Shown piece after piece: positions 18,195 through 25,528 of a stretch of 64,000 nt of DNA. A program made the translations under genes and the position numbers. The notes below the pieces were generated by a model. The model saw only the letters and a program-made list of their open reading frames with translations, did not search any database and was not told the DNA's origin. Each line of letters opens with the position of its first letter. Positions within the stretch are counted from its first letter, which is position 1. Source of the stretch: DATJLY01 sp035532935 (lineage in GTDB: Bacteria; Pseudomonadota; Alphaproteobacteria; ATCC43930; CGMCC-115725); NCBI GenBank assembly GCA_035532935.1, contig DATKQE010000048.1:96240-160239 (forward strand), in the 5' to 3' direction.

Positions 18195-19511
18195 ATGCAG
18201 TTCTCCCGGGATGGCGTCAATCGGCCGCAGCGAAGGCACGCTCTGCGGATCTTGTGGCGTCGCCTGAAAGAGCATCCCCTGGCGCGGGTCGGGCCAGGGC
18301 TGATCACCGGCGTGGCCGACGATGATCCGAGCGGCATCGCCACCTATTCCCAGGCCGGCGCCCAGTTCGGGCTCGACATGCTATGGACGATGCCGCTGGC
18401 CTTTCCGCTGATGGCGGCAATCCAATCGATGTGCGCGCGCATCGGCCGGGTCACCGGGAAGGGGCTCGCCGCCAACATCAAGGACGCGTTTCCGCCATTC
18501 GTGCTGCACGGTGTCGTGCTGCTTCTGCTGATCGCCAACGTGCTCAACATCGCCGCCGATGTCGCGGCCATGGGCGACGTCTCGGAACTCGTCACCGGCG
18601 TCGATCGTCACGTGATGACGATGATCTTCGTCGTCGGGACGCTGCTGCTGCAGGTGTTCGTCCCCTATCACCGCTACGTCTTCTATCTGAAATGGCTGAC
18701 GCTGGCGTTGCTGGCCTATGCCGCGGTCCTGTTCACGGTCCACGTCCCTTGGGGCGAGGTTGCCCTGCACACGGCCTGGCCCGATTTCACCTTGAATTCC
18801 GATGCCGCCGCGATGGTGGTAGGGGTCTTCGGCACCACCATCAGTCCCTACCTGTTCTTCTGGCAGGCGTCGGAAGAGGTCGAGGACATGCAGAACCATC
18901 GCGGCGCCGCGCCGCTCGTGCGCGATGCGCGGGCGGCAGGAACGGAGCTCCGCCGCATCCGGTGGGACACGTGGAGCGGCATGTTCTATTCCAACGTCAC
19001 GGCCTATTTCATCATTCTCGCGACCGCCCTCACGCTGCATGCGGCGGGCGTGAAGAACGTCGAAACGGCAGCGCAGGCCGCGAGCGCCCTGCGACCGCTG
19101 GCGGGCGACTTCGCCTATCTGCTCTTCGCTCTCGGCATCCTCGGCGTGGGCCTCGTCGGCGTGCCGGTGCTCGCGGGTTCGGCCGGCTATGCGCTGTGCG
19201 AGGCCATGGGCTGGAAATGGGGGCTCGAGCGCAAGGCCGCCGACGCGCGCGGGTTCTATGGCGTCATCGCCGTCAGCGTGCTCGCCGCCCTCGTCCTCCA
19301 GTATATGCCGATCAGTCCGATGCGGGCCTTGTTCTGGAGCGCCGTCATCAACGGGGTCGTGGCCGTGCCGCTCATGGCCGTGGTCATTGTGCTGGTCTCG
19401 AAGCGATCGGTGATGGGCGCGTTCACCGCCCCCCGCTCGATCGTCATCCTCGGCTGGATCGCGACGGCGTTCATGGGCGCCGCCGCCCTCTGGATGGTCG
19501 TCCCCCGCTAA
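18195..19511 (+). CDS. NRAMP-like divalent metal transporter with altered metal site
   Basis: Integral membrane protein of 438 residues with about eleven predicted helices and the NRAMP opening VGPGLITGVADDDPSG. In classical NRAMP proteins helix 1 carries DPGN and helix 6 carries an MPH motif. Here helix 1 has DPSG and the helix-6 position reads GTTISPYLFFWQASEEVED, so the Asn and the Met ligand are absent. Loss of the soft Met ligand is known in NRAMP-related magnesium carriers, suggesting this protein does not prefer Mn or Fe (inference). The start at 18195 has only a weak ribosome site. Its stop overlaps by four bases the convergent MeaB gene. Confidence 0.88.
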   Translation: MQFSRDGVNRPQRRHALRILWRRLKEHPLARVGPGLITGVADDDPSGIATYSQAGAQFGLDMLWTMPLAFPLMAAIQSMCARIGRVTGKGLAANIKDAFPPFVLHGVVLLLLIANVLNIAADVAAMGDVSELVTGVDRHVMTMIFVVGTLLLQVFVPYHRYVFYLKWLTLALLAYAAVLFTVHVPWGEVALHTAWPDFTLNSDAAAMVVGVFGTTISPYLFFWQASEEVEDMQNHRGAAPLVRDARAAGTELRRIRWDTWSGMFYSNVTAYFIILATALTLHAAGVKNVETAAQAASALRPLAGDFAYLLFALGILGVGLVGVPVLAGSAGYALCEAMGWKWGLERKAADARGFYGVIAVSVLAALVLQYMPISPMRALFWSAVINGVVAVPLMAVVIVLVSKRSVMGAFTAPRSIVILGWIATAFMGAAALWMVVPR

Positions 19512-20497
19512 CAGCTTCCGCCCAGGAATTTGGCGAGCGCCGCATGCGCCGCGGCGGCGGGGGTGAGCGTGCCGGCGGCGACCTTGGCCTCGAGCTCGGG
19601 AAGAAGCCGCGCCAGGCCGGAATCCGCCTTGAGCGCCTCGGTGAGGCCCTCGCCGATCTCGCGCCACAGCGCCGCCCGGGCCTGATGGACGCGGCGCGCC
19701 GCGAGCGAGCCCGCAGCCGCGAGCGCCGCCGCGCGGTGTTCGACGTGCTCCAGCACGGCATCGATCCCGCGCCCCAGCAGCGCCGAGACCGCCAGCACCT
19801 CGGCGCCGTCCGCCGCCGCCGGCCGCAGCAGGTGCAGGGCATGGCGGTAATCCGCCACGGCGCGCTGCGAAGCGGCCTCGAGATCGCCGTCGGCCTTGGT
19901 GACGATCACGACATCGGCCAGCTCGACGATGCCGCGCTTCATCCCCTGTAGCTCGTCGCCGCCGCCCGGCGCGATCAGCAGCAGGAACAGGTCCGCTATG
20001 TCGGCCACATCCGTCTCCGACTGACCGACGCCGACCGTCTCGACGATGACGCGGTCGAAATCCGCAGCCTCGGCCAGCATCACCGCCTCGCGCGTGCGCC
20101 GCGCCACCCCGCCCAGCATCCGGCCCGCGGGCGAGGGCCGGATGAAGGCCTGCGCGCTGCGGGCGAGATCGGGCATCCGCGTCTTGTCGCCGAGGATGGA
20201 GCCGCCGCCCCGCTTCGAGGTGGGATCGACCGCCAGCACCGCGACACGGTGGCCGGCAGCGATCGCCGCCATGCCGAAAGCGTCGATGAAAGTGGATTTG
20301 CCAACGCCCGGCGCGCCCGACACGCCGAGCCGCACCGCCCCGCCGGTCGCCGGCAGCACCTGCTGGAGCAGCGCCTCGGCCGCCGCGCGGTGATCCTCGC
20401 GCGCCGATTCGACCAGCGTGATGGCACGCGCCAGGGCACGCCGGTCGCCGCGCAGCACCGCGGCGGCGAGGCTCGACCGGTCGACAGGAGCGGTCAT
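19508..20497 (-). CDS. meaB: MeaB-type GTPase chaperone of methylmalonyl-CoA mutase
   Basis: P-loop GTPase of the G3E family, 329 residues, that guards and reloads adenosylcobalamin-dependent acyl-CoA mutases. Visible motifs are Walker A GVSGAPGVGKST, the VDPTSKRGGGSILGDKTRM block, the switch ETVGVGQSE and the base-recognition element TKADGD. The start MTAPVDRS is chosen; an upstream alternative adds nine unlikely residues. The client, methylmalonyl-CoA mutase, is encoded 5 kb away on the same strand with unrelated genes between, so this unit was probably split by insertion or rearrangement. Function follows securely from the family. Confidence 0.93.
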   Translation of the reverse strand: MTAPVDRSSLAAAVLRGDRRALARAITLVESAREDHRAAAEALLQQVLPATGGAVRLGVSGAPGVGKSTFIDAFGMAAIAAGHRVAVLAVDPTSKRGGGSILGDKTRMPDLARSAQAFIRPSPAGRMLGGVARRTREAVMLAEAADFDRVIVETVGVGQSETDVADIADLFLLLIAPGGGDELQGMKRGIVELADVVIVTKADGDLEAASQRAVADYRHALHLLRPAAADGAEVLAVSALLGRGIDAVLEHVEHRAAALAAAGSLAARRVHQARAALWREIGEGLTEALKADSGLARLLPELEAKVAAGTLTPAAAAHAALAKFLGGSC

Positions 20498-20590
20498 TGT
20501 TGTCGAACCGCAATATTCAAACATGCCGCAGCATCGACCATCCCGATTCCCTTTTTAGTTCGGGTACCGGATGTTTGCGACGCATTCAAT

Positions 20591-21850
20591 CTAGTCTGCC
20601 GTCCGAACCGCAGCGCGCTGCAGGATCGCCCGGTCGATCAATTTCTTGACGACCGGATCAATGTTGCGGAATTGAAATTTGCTGGAAAATTCTAGAGCAC
20701 CAAGACCCACAAACAATTTTCCAAAAACTTCGTCGGCGAAACTGCTAGAAATCATGTGCACGGCCTCAAAATCAACAATGACCAGCGCTGCGTCGCAAAG
20801 GCGCAGTAGATTGAGGAGCTTGTTGCGCACGGGCGTTCCCGCAACGCGTGAGCCGACCGAAGTTGCCTCCTTGTGGATGGCGAAGAGGATGTTGCCGTTA
20901 CTATCGCTCTCGTAGTGAAGTTCAATTCGGTCAACTGGCGAATGCGGCTTGTCCTTAAAGCGAAGCGCCTCCTCGAGCAACAGGGGGCTTTCGTATTCGA
21001 TGCCGCACGTGACGATCGACCCCGATATAGGGACTGCTTCATTTTTACTGTGCATTCCGGACGACTCGGCATAATAGAGCGTCGCGTAGTTCGAATGTAT
21101 ACTAAAATTTCCTCCGCTCGTTACCGCTATCCTATAACTTCCGTAAAGGCCATTACCCTGGCCCAGCTGTACATCGCGCGTCACGCCCTCCTGAATAGCT
21201 TTCGACAGGGCGTCAACATCTGACGAAATTTCGTGGTGCGTCGAGCGAAGAGACTTCGCAATCCCAATTCCTGCATCGGCTACGACGAACTCGACGCGCT
21301 TACGGCCCCTGATTGCTGTCACCTGTACAAGACCACCGAACTCAGATTGAGCATGGACCAAGACGTTGTCCGATATCTCGTTGAGCGACCACTCAATCGC
21401 CGCGAGGTGGGATCGCTCGAACTTGGTAAAGCTGGCGAGAAGCGTATCCATAACCTCGTTTATCAGGCGACTTTGCTCGCTCGAATCCACGAACTGGGTT
21501 AGCCGATTGTAGCGCGTCGGAGCGTATACCGCTGCTGGGAATCGTTCGGGCTCTATAAAATGTGCCCAAGAGGAGTTTACAAAGAGGCGGTTCAAGCCCG
21601 GATCGGCAGGGAGACCAAGACTAAAATCGACGCCTCGACTTCGATATACGATGCACTGGCATATAAGCGCCAGCATGGGTGGCGCATGTGTGAATGTACA
21701 GCCGGAAAAATCCAGTGTCACGTCGCGGTATGCGCGCTCGACGACAACACTGTGGAGAGCAGCAATGACGCGCCGATAGTCGGTGATCGCCAGTGCACCT
21801 GAGATATAAATCCGATTTGAATCCGACGCTAACCTCAGAGCTTCAGCCAT
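20591..21850 (-). CDS. STAS-like / HATPase / DUF4325-like single-chain protein
   Basis: Cytosolic protein of 419 residues with no close functional name. Residues about 1-110 resemble a STAS domain (YRDVTLDFSGCTFTHAPPML). Residues about 140-250 are a GHKL ATPase of the RsbW type, with N-box EWSLNEISDNVLVHA, G1 box VVADAGIGIAKSL and G2 box GQGNGLYG. Residues about 320-410 resemble the DUF4325 STAS-like domain (VHMISSSFADEVFGKLF). It thus packs an anti-sigma-like ATPase between two STAS-like modules. Base composition is near 50% GC, far below its neighbours, implying recent acquisition. It has its own promoter and no sigma factor or partner gene nearby. Role unknown; partner switching or defence signalling are possibilities. 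Confidence 0.7.
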   Translation of the reverse strand: MAEALRLASDSNRIYISGALAITDYRRVIAALHSVVVERAYRDVTLDFSGCTFTHAPPMLALICQCIVYRSRGVDFSLGLPADPGLNRLFVNSSWAHFIEPERFPAAVYAPTRYNRLTQFVDSSEQSRLINEVMDTLLASFTKFERSHLAAIEWSLNEISDNVLVHAQSEFGGLVQVTAIRGRKRVEFVVADAGIGIAKSLRSTHHEISSDVDALSKAIQEGVTRDVQLGQGNGLYGSYRIAVTSGGNFSIHSNYATLYYAESSGMHSKNEAVPISGSIVTCGIEYESPLLLEEALRFKDKPHSPVDRIELHYESDSNGNILFAIHKEATSVGSRVAGTPVRNKLLNLLRLCDAALVIVDFEAVHMISSSFADEVFGKLFVGLGALEFSSKFQFRNIDPVVKKLIDRAILQRAAVRTAD

Positions 21851-21874
21851 CGCATCCGTCCGTCACTCACCAAC

Positions 21875-21903
21875 ATTTTGACGGTCGACCGAGGGGACGT
21901 CAA
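21875..21903 (-). promoter_or_regulatory. Probable promoter of the STAS/ATPase gene
   Basis: Minus strand TTGACG (21903-21898), 17-base spacer, CAAAAT (21880-21875), with the ATG at 21850 about 18 bases past the predicted start point. The spacer with its flanks includes a TTGACG / CGTCAA inverted pair that could be an operator. Confidence 0.5.
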
Positions 21904-21951
21904 CGACCGCCGCCACAAAGAAACGGTCACGTTTGGCACGGCATCGGTTGT

Positions 21952-23799
21952 TCAATCAACCGCCACCGCCGCAAGCGCGGCGGCGCGTTCGTCGGCCTCC
22001 TGCTGGCGCGCCCACATGGCGGCATAGACGCCGCCCCGGGCGAGCAGCGCGCCGTGGGTTCCGCGCTCGACGATGCGGCCGGCGTCGAGCACCAGAATCT
22101 CGTCGGCGCCAACTACCGTGGAAAGCCGGTGGGCGATCATGAGGGTGGTGCGCTGGGCCGCGACTTCTTCGAGACTCGTCTGGATCTCGCGCTCGGTCTT
22201 GGTGTCGAGCGCCGAGGTCGCCTCGTCGAAGATGAGAATGCGCGGCGCCTTCAGGACGACGCGGGCAATGGCGACGCGCTGCTTCTCGCCGCCGGAGAGC
22301 TTGAGGCCGCGCTCGCCGACCTCGCTGTCATAGCCGTCGGGAAGCGAAGCGACGAAGTCGTGGATGCGGGCGAGCCGCGCCGCTTCCTCGATCTCGTCGA
22401 TTTCCCCGCCGGGCCGGCCGTAGCCGATGTTGTACCGTATCGAGTCGTTGAACAGCACCGTGTCCTGCGGCACCACGCCGATGGCGCGGCGCAAACTGTC
22501 CTGCGTGACCTCGCGGATGTCCTGCCCATCGATGCGGATCGCACCCTCGTCGACGTCGTAGAAGCGGAACAGCAGTCGCGCCACGGTCGACTTGCCGGCG
22601 CCGCTCGGGCCCACGATCGCCAGCGTGCTGCCGGCCGGCACGCGGAACGACACCTCGTGCAGGATCGGCCGGCGCCGGTCGTAGCGGAAGGAGACGCGGT
22701 CGAACACGACCTCGCCGTTGGTGACGACGAGATCGCGGGCGCCCGGCCGGTCCCGCACCTCGGCCTCGACCTTGAGCAGGCGGAACATCGATTCGAGATC
22801 GGTCAGCGACTGCTTGATGTTGCGATAGACCATGCCGAGCACATTGAGCGGCATGTAGAGCTGCACGAGATAGGAATTGACCAGGACGAAGTCGCCGACC
22901 GTCATGCGGCCCGCGGCCACGCCCGCGCCCGCGAGCAGCATCACCGCCACGAGCCCCGCCGCCATGATCATGCCTTGGCCGACATTGAGCGCGGACAGCG
23001 TCGCCTGGCTTTTCACCGCGGCATATTCATAGGCCTGGAGTGCGTGGTCGAAGCGCCGCGACTCATGCTCCTCGTTGGCGAAGTACTTGACCGTCTCGTA
23101 ATTGAGCAGGCTGTCGATCGCCTTGGTGTTGGCCTCGCTGTCGCGCGCGTTCATCTCGCGGCGGTATTTGAGCCGCCAGTCGGTGACGAGGAAGGTGAAG
23201 AAGACATAGCCGACGACGGTAACGAACGTGGTCGCGGCGAAGCTCACGGAATAGAACCGCCACAGAATCCCGCACACCAGCAGGATCTCGAACATCGTCG
23301 GCAGGAAGTTGAACAGCACGTAGGAGAGCAGGAACTCGGTGCCGCGGATGCCACGCTCGATGGCGCGCGACAACCCGCCGGTCTGACGCTCGAGATGGAA
23401 GCGCAGCGACAACGCATGGAGGTGACGGAAGGTGGCGAGCGCGACGCGCCGCACCGCGTTCTGCTCGACCTTGGCGAAGACCGCGTCGCGCAGTTCGGCG
23501 GCAATCTGCTGGCCGACGCGGGCCACGCCATAAGCGACGATCAGCATCACCGGCACGGCGACGATGGCGGCATGGCCGGGCGTGAGCGCGTCGACGGCGC
23601 GCTTGTAGAGCAGCGGCACGCCGACATTGATGCCCTTGGCCGCGACCAGGAACAGGAGCGAAACGACGACCCGGAGGCGCAGCTCGAACGAATGCCGCGG
23701 CCATAGATAAGGGCCGAGGCCGCTCAGCGCTTTCAGCTCCTGCCAGAACCCGACCTGCGATGCCTGGTTGGAAAGGCTGCCGGGACGGCGTCCCCTCAT
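21952..23799 (-). CDS. Atm1/HMT1-type ABC exporter (fused permease and ATPase)
   Basis: Half-transporter of 615 residues acting as an inner-membrane homodimer. Residues about 40-325 are the six-helix membrane domain, including NYETVKYFANEEHESRRFD, a hallmark of the Atm1/HMT1 group that exports glutathione- or sulfur-containing compounds and heavy-metal conjugates. Residues about 360-590 are the ATPase: Walker A GPSGAGKST, signature LSGGEKQR, Walker B ILIFDEATSALD. The start overlaps by four bases the stop of the preceding MFS gene, so the two exporters are translationally coupled. Involvement in Fe-S cluster or metal-thiol export follows from the family; the exact cargo is unknown. Confidence 0.9.
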   Translation of the reverse strand: MRGRRPGSLSNQASQVGFWQELKALSGLGPYLWPRHSFELRLRVVVSLLFLVAAKGINVGVPLLYKRAVDALTPGHAAIVAVPVMLIVAYGVARVGQQIAAELRDAVFAKVEQNAVRRVALATFRHLHALSLRFHLERQTGGLSRAIERGIRGTEFLLSYVLFNFLPTMFEILLVCGILWRFYSVSFAATTFVTVVGYVFFTFLVTDWRLKYRREMNARDSEANTKAIDSLLNYETVKYFANEEHESRRFDHALQAYEYAAVKSQATLSALNVGQGMIMAAGLVAVMLLAGAGVAAGRMTVGDFVLVNSYLVQLYMPLNVLGMVYRNIKQSLTDLESMFRLLKVEAEVRDRPGARDLVVTNGEVVFDRVSFRYDRRRPILHEVSFRVPAGSTLAIVGPSGAGKSTVARLLFRFYDVDEGAIRIDGQDIREVTQDSLRRAIGVVPQDTVLFNDSIRYNIGYGRPGGEIDEIEEAARLARIHDFVASLPDGYDSEVGERGLKLSGGEKQRVAIARVVLKAPRILIFDEATSALDTKTEREIQTSLEEVAAQRTTLMIAHRLSTVVGADEILVLDAGRIVERGTHGALLARGGVYAAMWARQQEADERAAALAAVAVD

Positions 23800-24959
23800 G
23801 AGGCCTGCGCCTCCCTTCGGGGCAGGCGCAAAGCCATGCCCACCACCGCCGCCATCAGCACCGCGCCGAGGTAATAGGGCGCGTTACGGCCCCACAGCGA
23901 GAACACCGCGCCAGCAACCGCGGGCCCCAGGATGCGCGCGAGGCTCGAGGCCGATTGCGACACGCCCATGATGCCGCCGCGCTCGTCGGCCTGGGCCTGG
24001 CGCGAGACGAGGCTCGTCACCGAAGGATTGAGCATGCCCATGCCGATCGCCAAAAGCCCGGTCGTCACCAGCACCGCCCAGAGCGCGTGCGCGAAGGCGA
24101 TGCCGAGGAGGCCAACGCCGATGATGGCGGCACCGGCCGTCACCAGCCGCGCCTCGCCGAAGCGCCGGGCCAGGCGCCCGATCAGGCCGCCCTGCAGCGC
24201 CGCGAGCAGGATCCCGACATAGAAGAAAATCCAGCCGACCTGCTCCGGTCCCCAGCCGAAGCTGCGATTGGCCCAGAGCGCGAAGGTCGTCTCCATGCCG
24301 GCAAACGCGCTGATGGTGACGAAGAACAGCACGATGAGATTGCCCAGCACCGGCCGGCCGAGCGCGCCCTTGATCACGGTGAACCGGCTGCGTCGCGCCG
24401 TTGCCGCCGGCGCCGAAAGACTCTCCTTGAGCCGCGCCGCCGCGAACACGAAAGCGATCGCCGAAAGACCGGCGGCGAGAAAGGCTGGCCGGGCGAGATC
24501 GGCCGTAGCCGGATTGGCGCCGGCAAGAACGCCGCCGATCGCCGGCCCGACAGTGAAGCCGAGACCGAAGGCGGCGCCGATCATGCCCATGCCCTTGGCG
24601 CGGCCCTCGGGCGGCGTCACGTCGGCAATATAGGCTTGCGCCGCGGCGATGTTGCCCGCCCCCGCGCCGGCCAAGAGCCGCGCCCCGAACAGCATCCACA
24701 GCGTGCCCGCGAGCCCGAGCCAGATATAGGACAAGATCGAGCAGGCGAGGCTCAACAGCAGCACCGGACGCCGTCCGATGCGGTCCGAGATGCGCCCCAG
24801 GATCGGCGCCGCGATGAACTGCGCCAGCGAATACGTGGCCATCAGCATCGTCACCGCGAACGGCGAGGCGTCAAAGCGCAGCGCGTAATAGGGCAGTAGC
24901 GGGATGACCACGCCGAAGCCGACGAGATCGATGAAGACGATGAGAAAGAGGATGGGCAT
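23796..24959 (-). CDS. MFS efflux transporter, TetA/TCR-like
   Basis: Drug:H+ antiporter-type MFS protein of 387 residues with twelve predicted helices. The start MPILFLIVFIDLVGFGVVIP and motif A GRISDRIGRRPVLL (about residue 55) are typical of the tetracycline-resistance-like family, as is ARLLAGAGAGNIAAAQAYIADVTP-like motif C in two stretches. Most such chromosomal homologues have unknown substrates, so resistance should not be assumed. I chose ATG 24959 because upstream in-frame residues lack membrane character. It overlaps the Atm1-like gene by four bases and is likely expressed with it. Confidence 0.88.
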   Translation of the reverse strand: MPILFLIVFIDLVGFGVVIPLLPYYALRFDASPFAVTMLMATYSLAQFIAAPILGRISDRIGRRPVLLLSLACSILSYIWLGLAGTLWMLFGARLLAGAGAGNIAAAQAYIADVTPPEGRAKGMGMIGAAFGLGFTVGPAIGGVLAGANPATADLARPAFLAAGLSAIAFVFAAARLKESLSAPAATARRSRFTVIKGALGRPVLGNLIVLFFVTISAFAGMETTFALWANRSFGWGPEQVGWIFFYVGILLAALQGGLIGRLARRFGEARLVTAGAAIIGVGLLGIAFAHALWAVLVTTGLLAIGMGMLNPSVTSLVSRQAQADERGGIMGVSQSASSLARILGPAVAGAVFSLWGRNAPYYLGAVLMAAVVGMALRLPRREAQAS

Positions 24960-25015
24960 GGCGGGGGAATAGATAGAACGGATCGACGGCGATTGCGAGA
25001 CATTCGCCGTTGGGA

Positions 25016-25513
25016 TCAGCCTCGCCGCCCGTTTGCGAGCAGCATCTCGAGCAGCGGATGGTGGACCGCGGCAACCGGGTTGACGACGGTGACGCCGCGC
25101 CACGCGAAGCCGGGCTCGAAGTCTTCGGAAAGCAGCATGCGGCAGCCGGCCTCTGCCGCGGCAGCGAGCACGACCGCGTCCCAGATCGAAAGCCGTTGAT
25201 CGCCGGCAAGCGGAAGCGCCGCCTCATCGGCGGGCAACGAAACGAGCAGCCCGCGAATACGCTCCGATTTGACCGCATCCTCGGGTGCAAACGCGACGCC
25301 CTCGGCATAAACGAGCAGGTTCGTGTCCAACGCCGCCTGCATCGGCCGTCGTAAAGCTCGTCGCGGGTCCAGCGCTCGCCGACGACGCGAATAGGCTGGG
25401 CGCGGGTGAGCGAGCAAGCGCCGCTTGGCCGCGGCTGGGCTTCGCTTCGCCGGAACGATCCGCGCGACAGGCGTCCCATGCGCGGTGACGCGGTAGCTCT
25501 GCCCCTCCCTCAC
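25016..25513 (-). pseudogene. Decayed VapBC-type toxin-antitoxin remnant
   Basis: The 5' part encodes a Phd/VapB-like antitoxin fragment, REGQSYRVTAHGTPVARIVP, but its N-terminus is missing (an in-frame TAG stands 18 bases before the GTG) and a one-base shift near 25413 moves the usual C-terminal block AQPIRVVGERWTRDELYD into another frame. The 3' part is a PIN toxin starting MQAALDTNLLVYAEG and ending with IWDAVVLAAAAEAGCRMLLSED and VTVVNP. The central segment of about 40 residues normally present in PIN domains is absent. Because of the shift the antitoxin start now reads into the toxin frame. All three defects argue for a dead module stranded beside the mutase gene. Confidence 0.7.
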
Positions 25514-25528
25514 CGCCCGCCGCCGAGC

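Noticed and set aside
23796..24959. Tetracycline resistance determinant
   Set aside because: Only superfamily-level resemblance to TetA; chromosomal relatives usually have other substrates.
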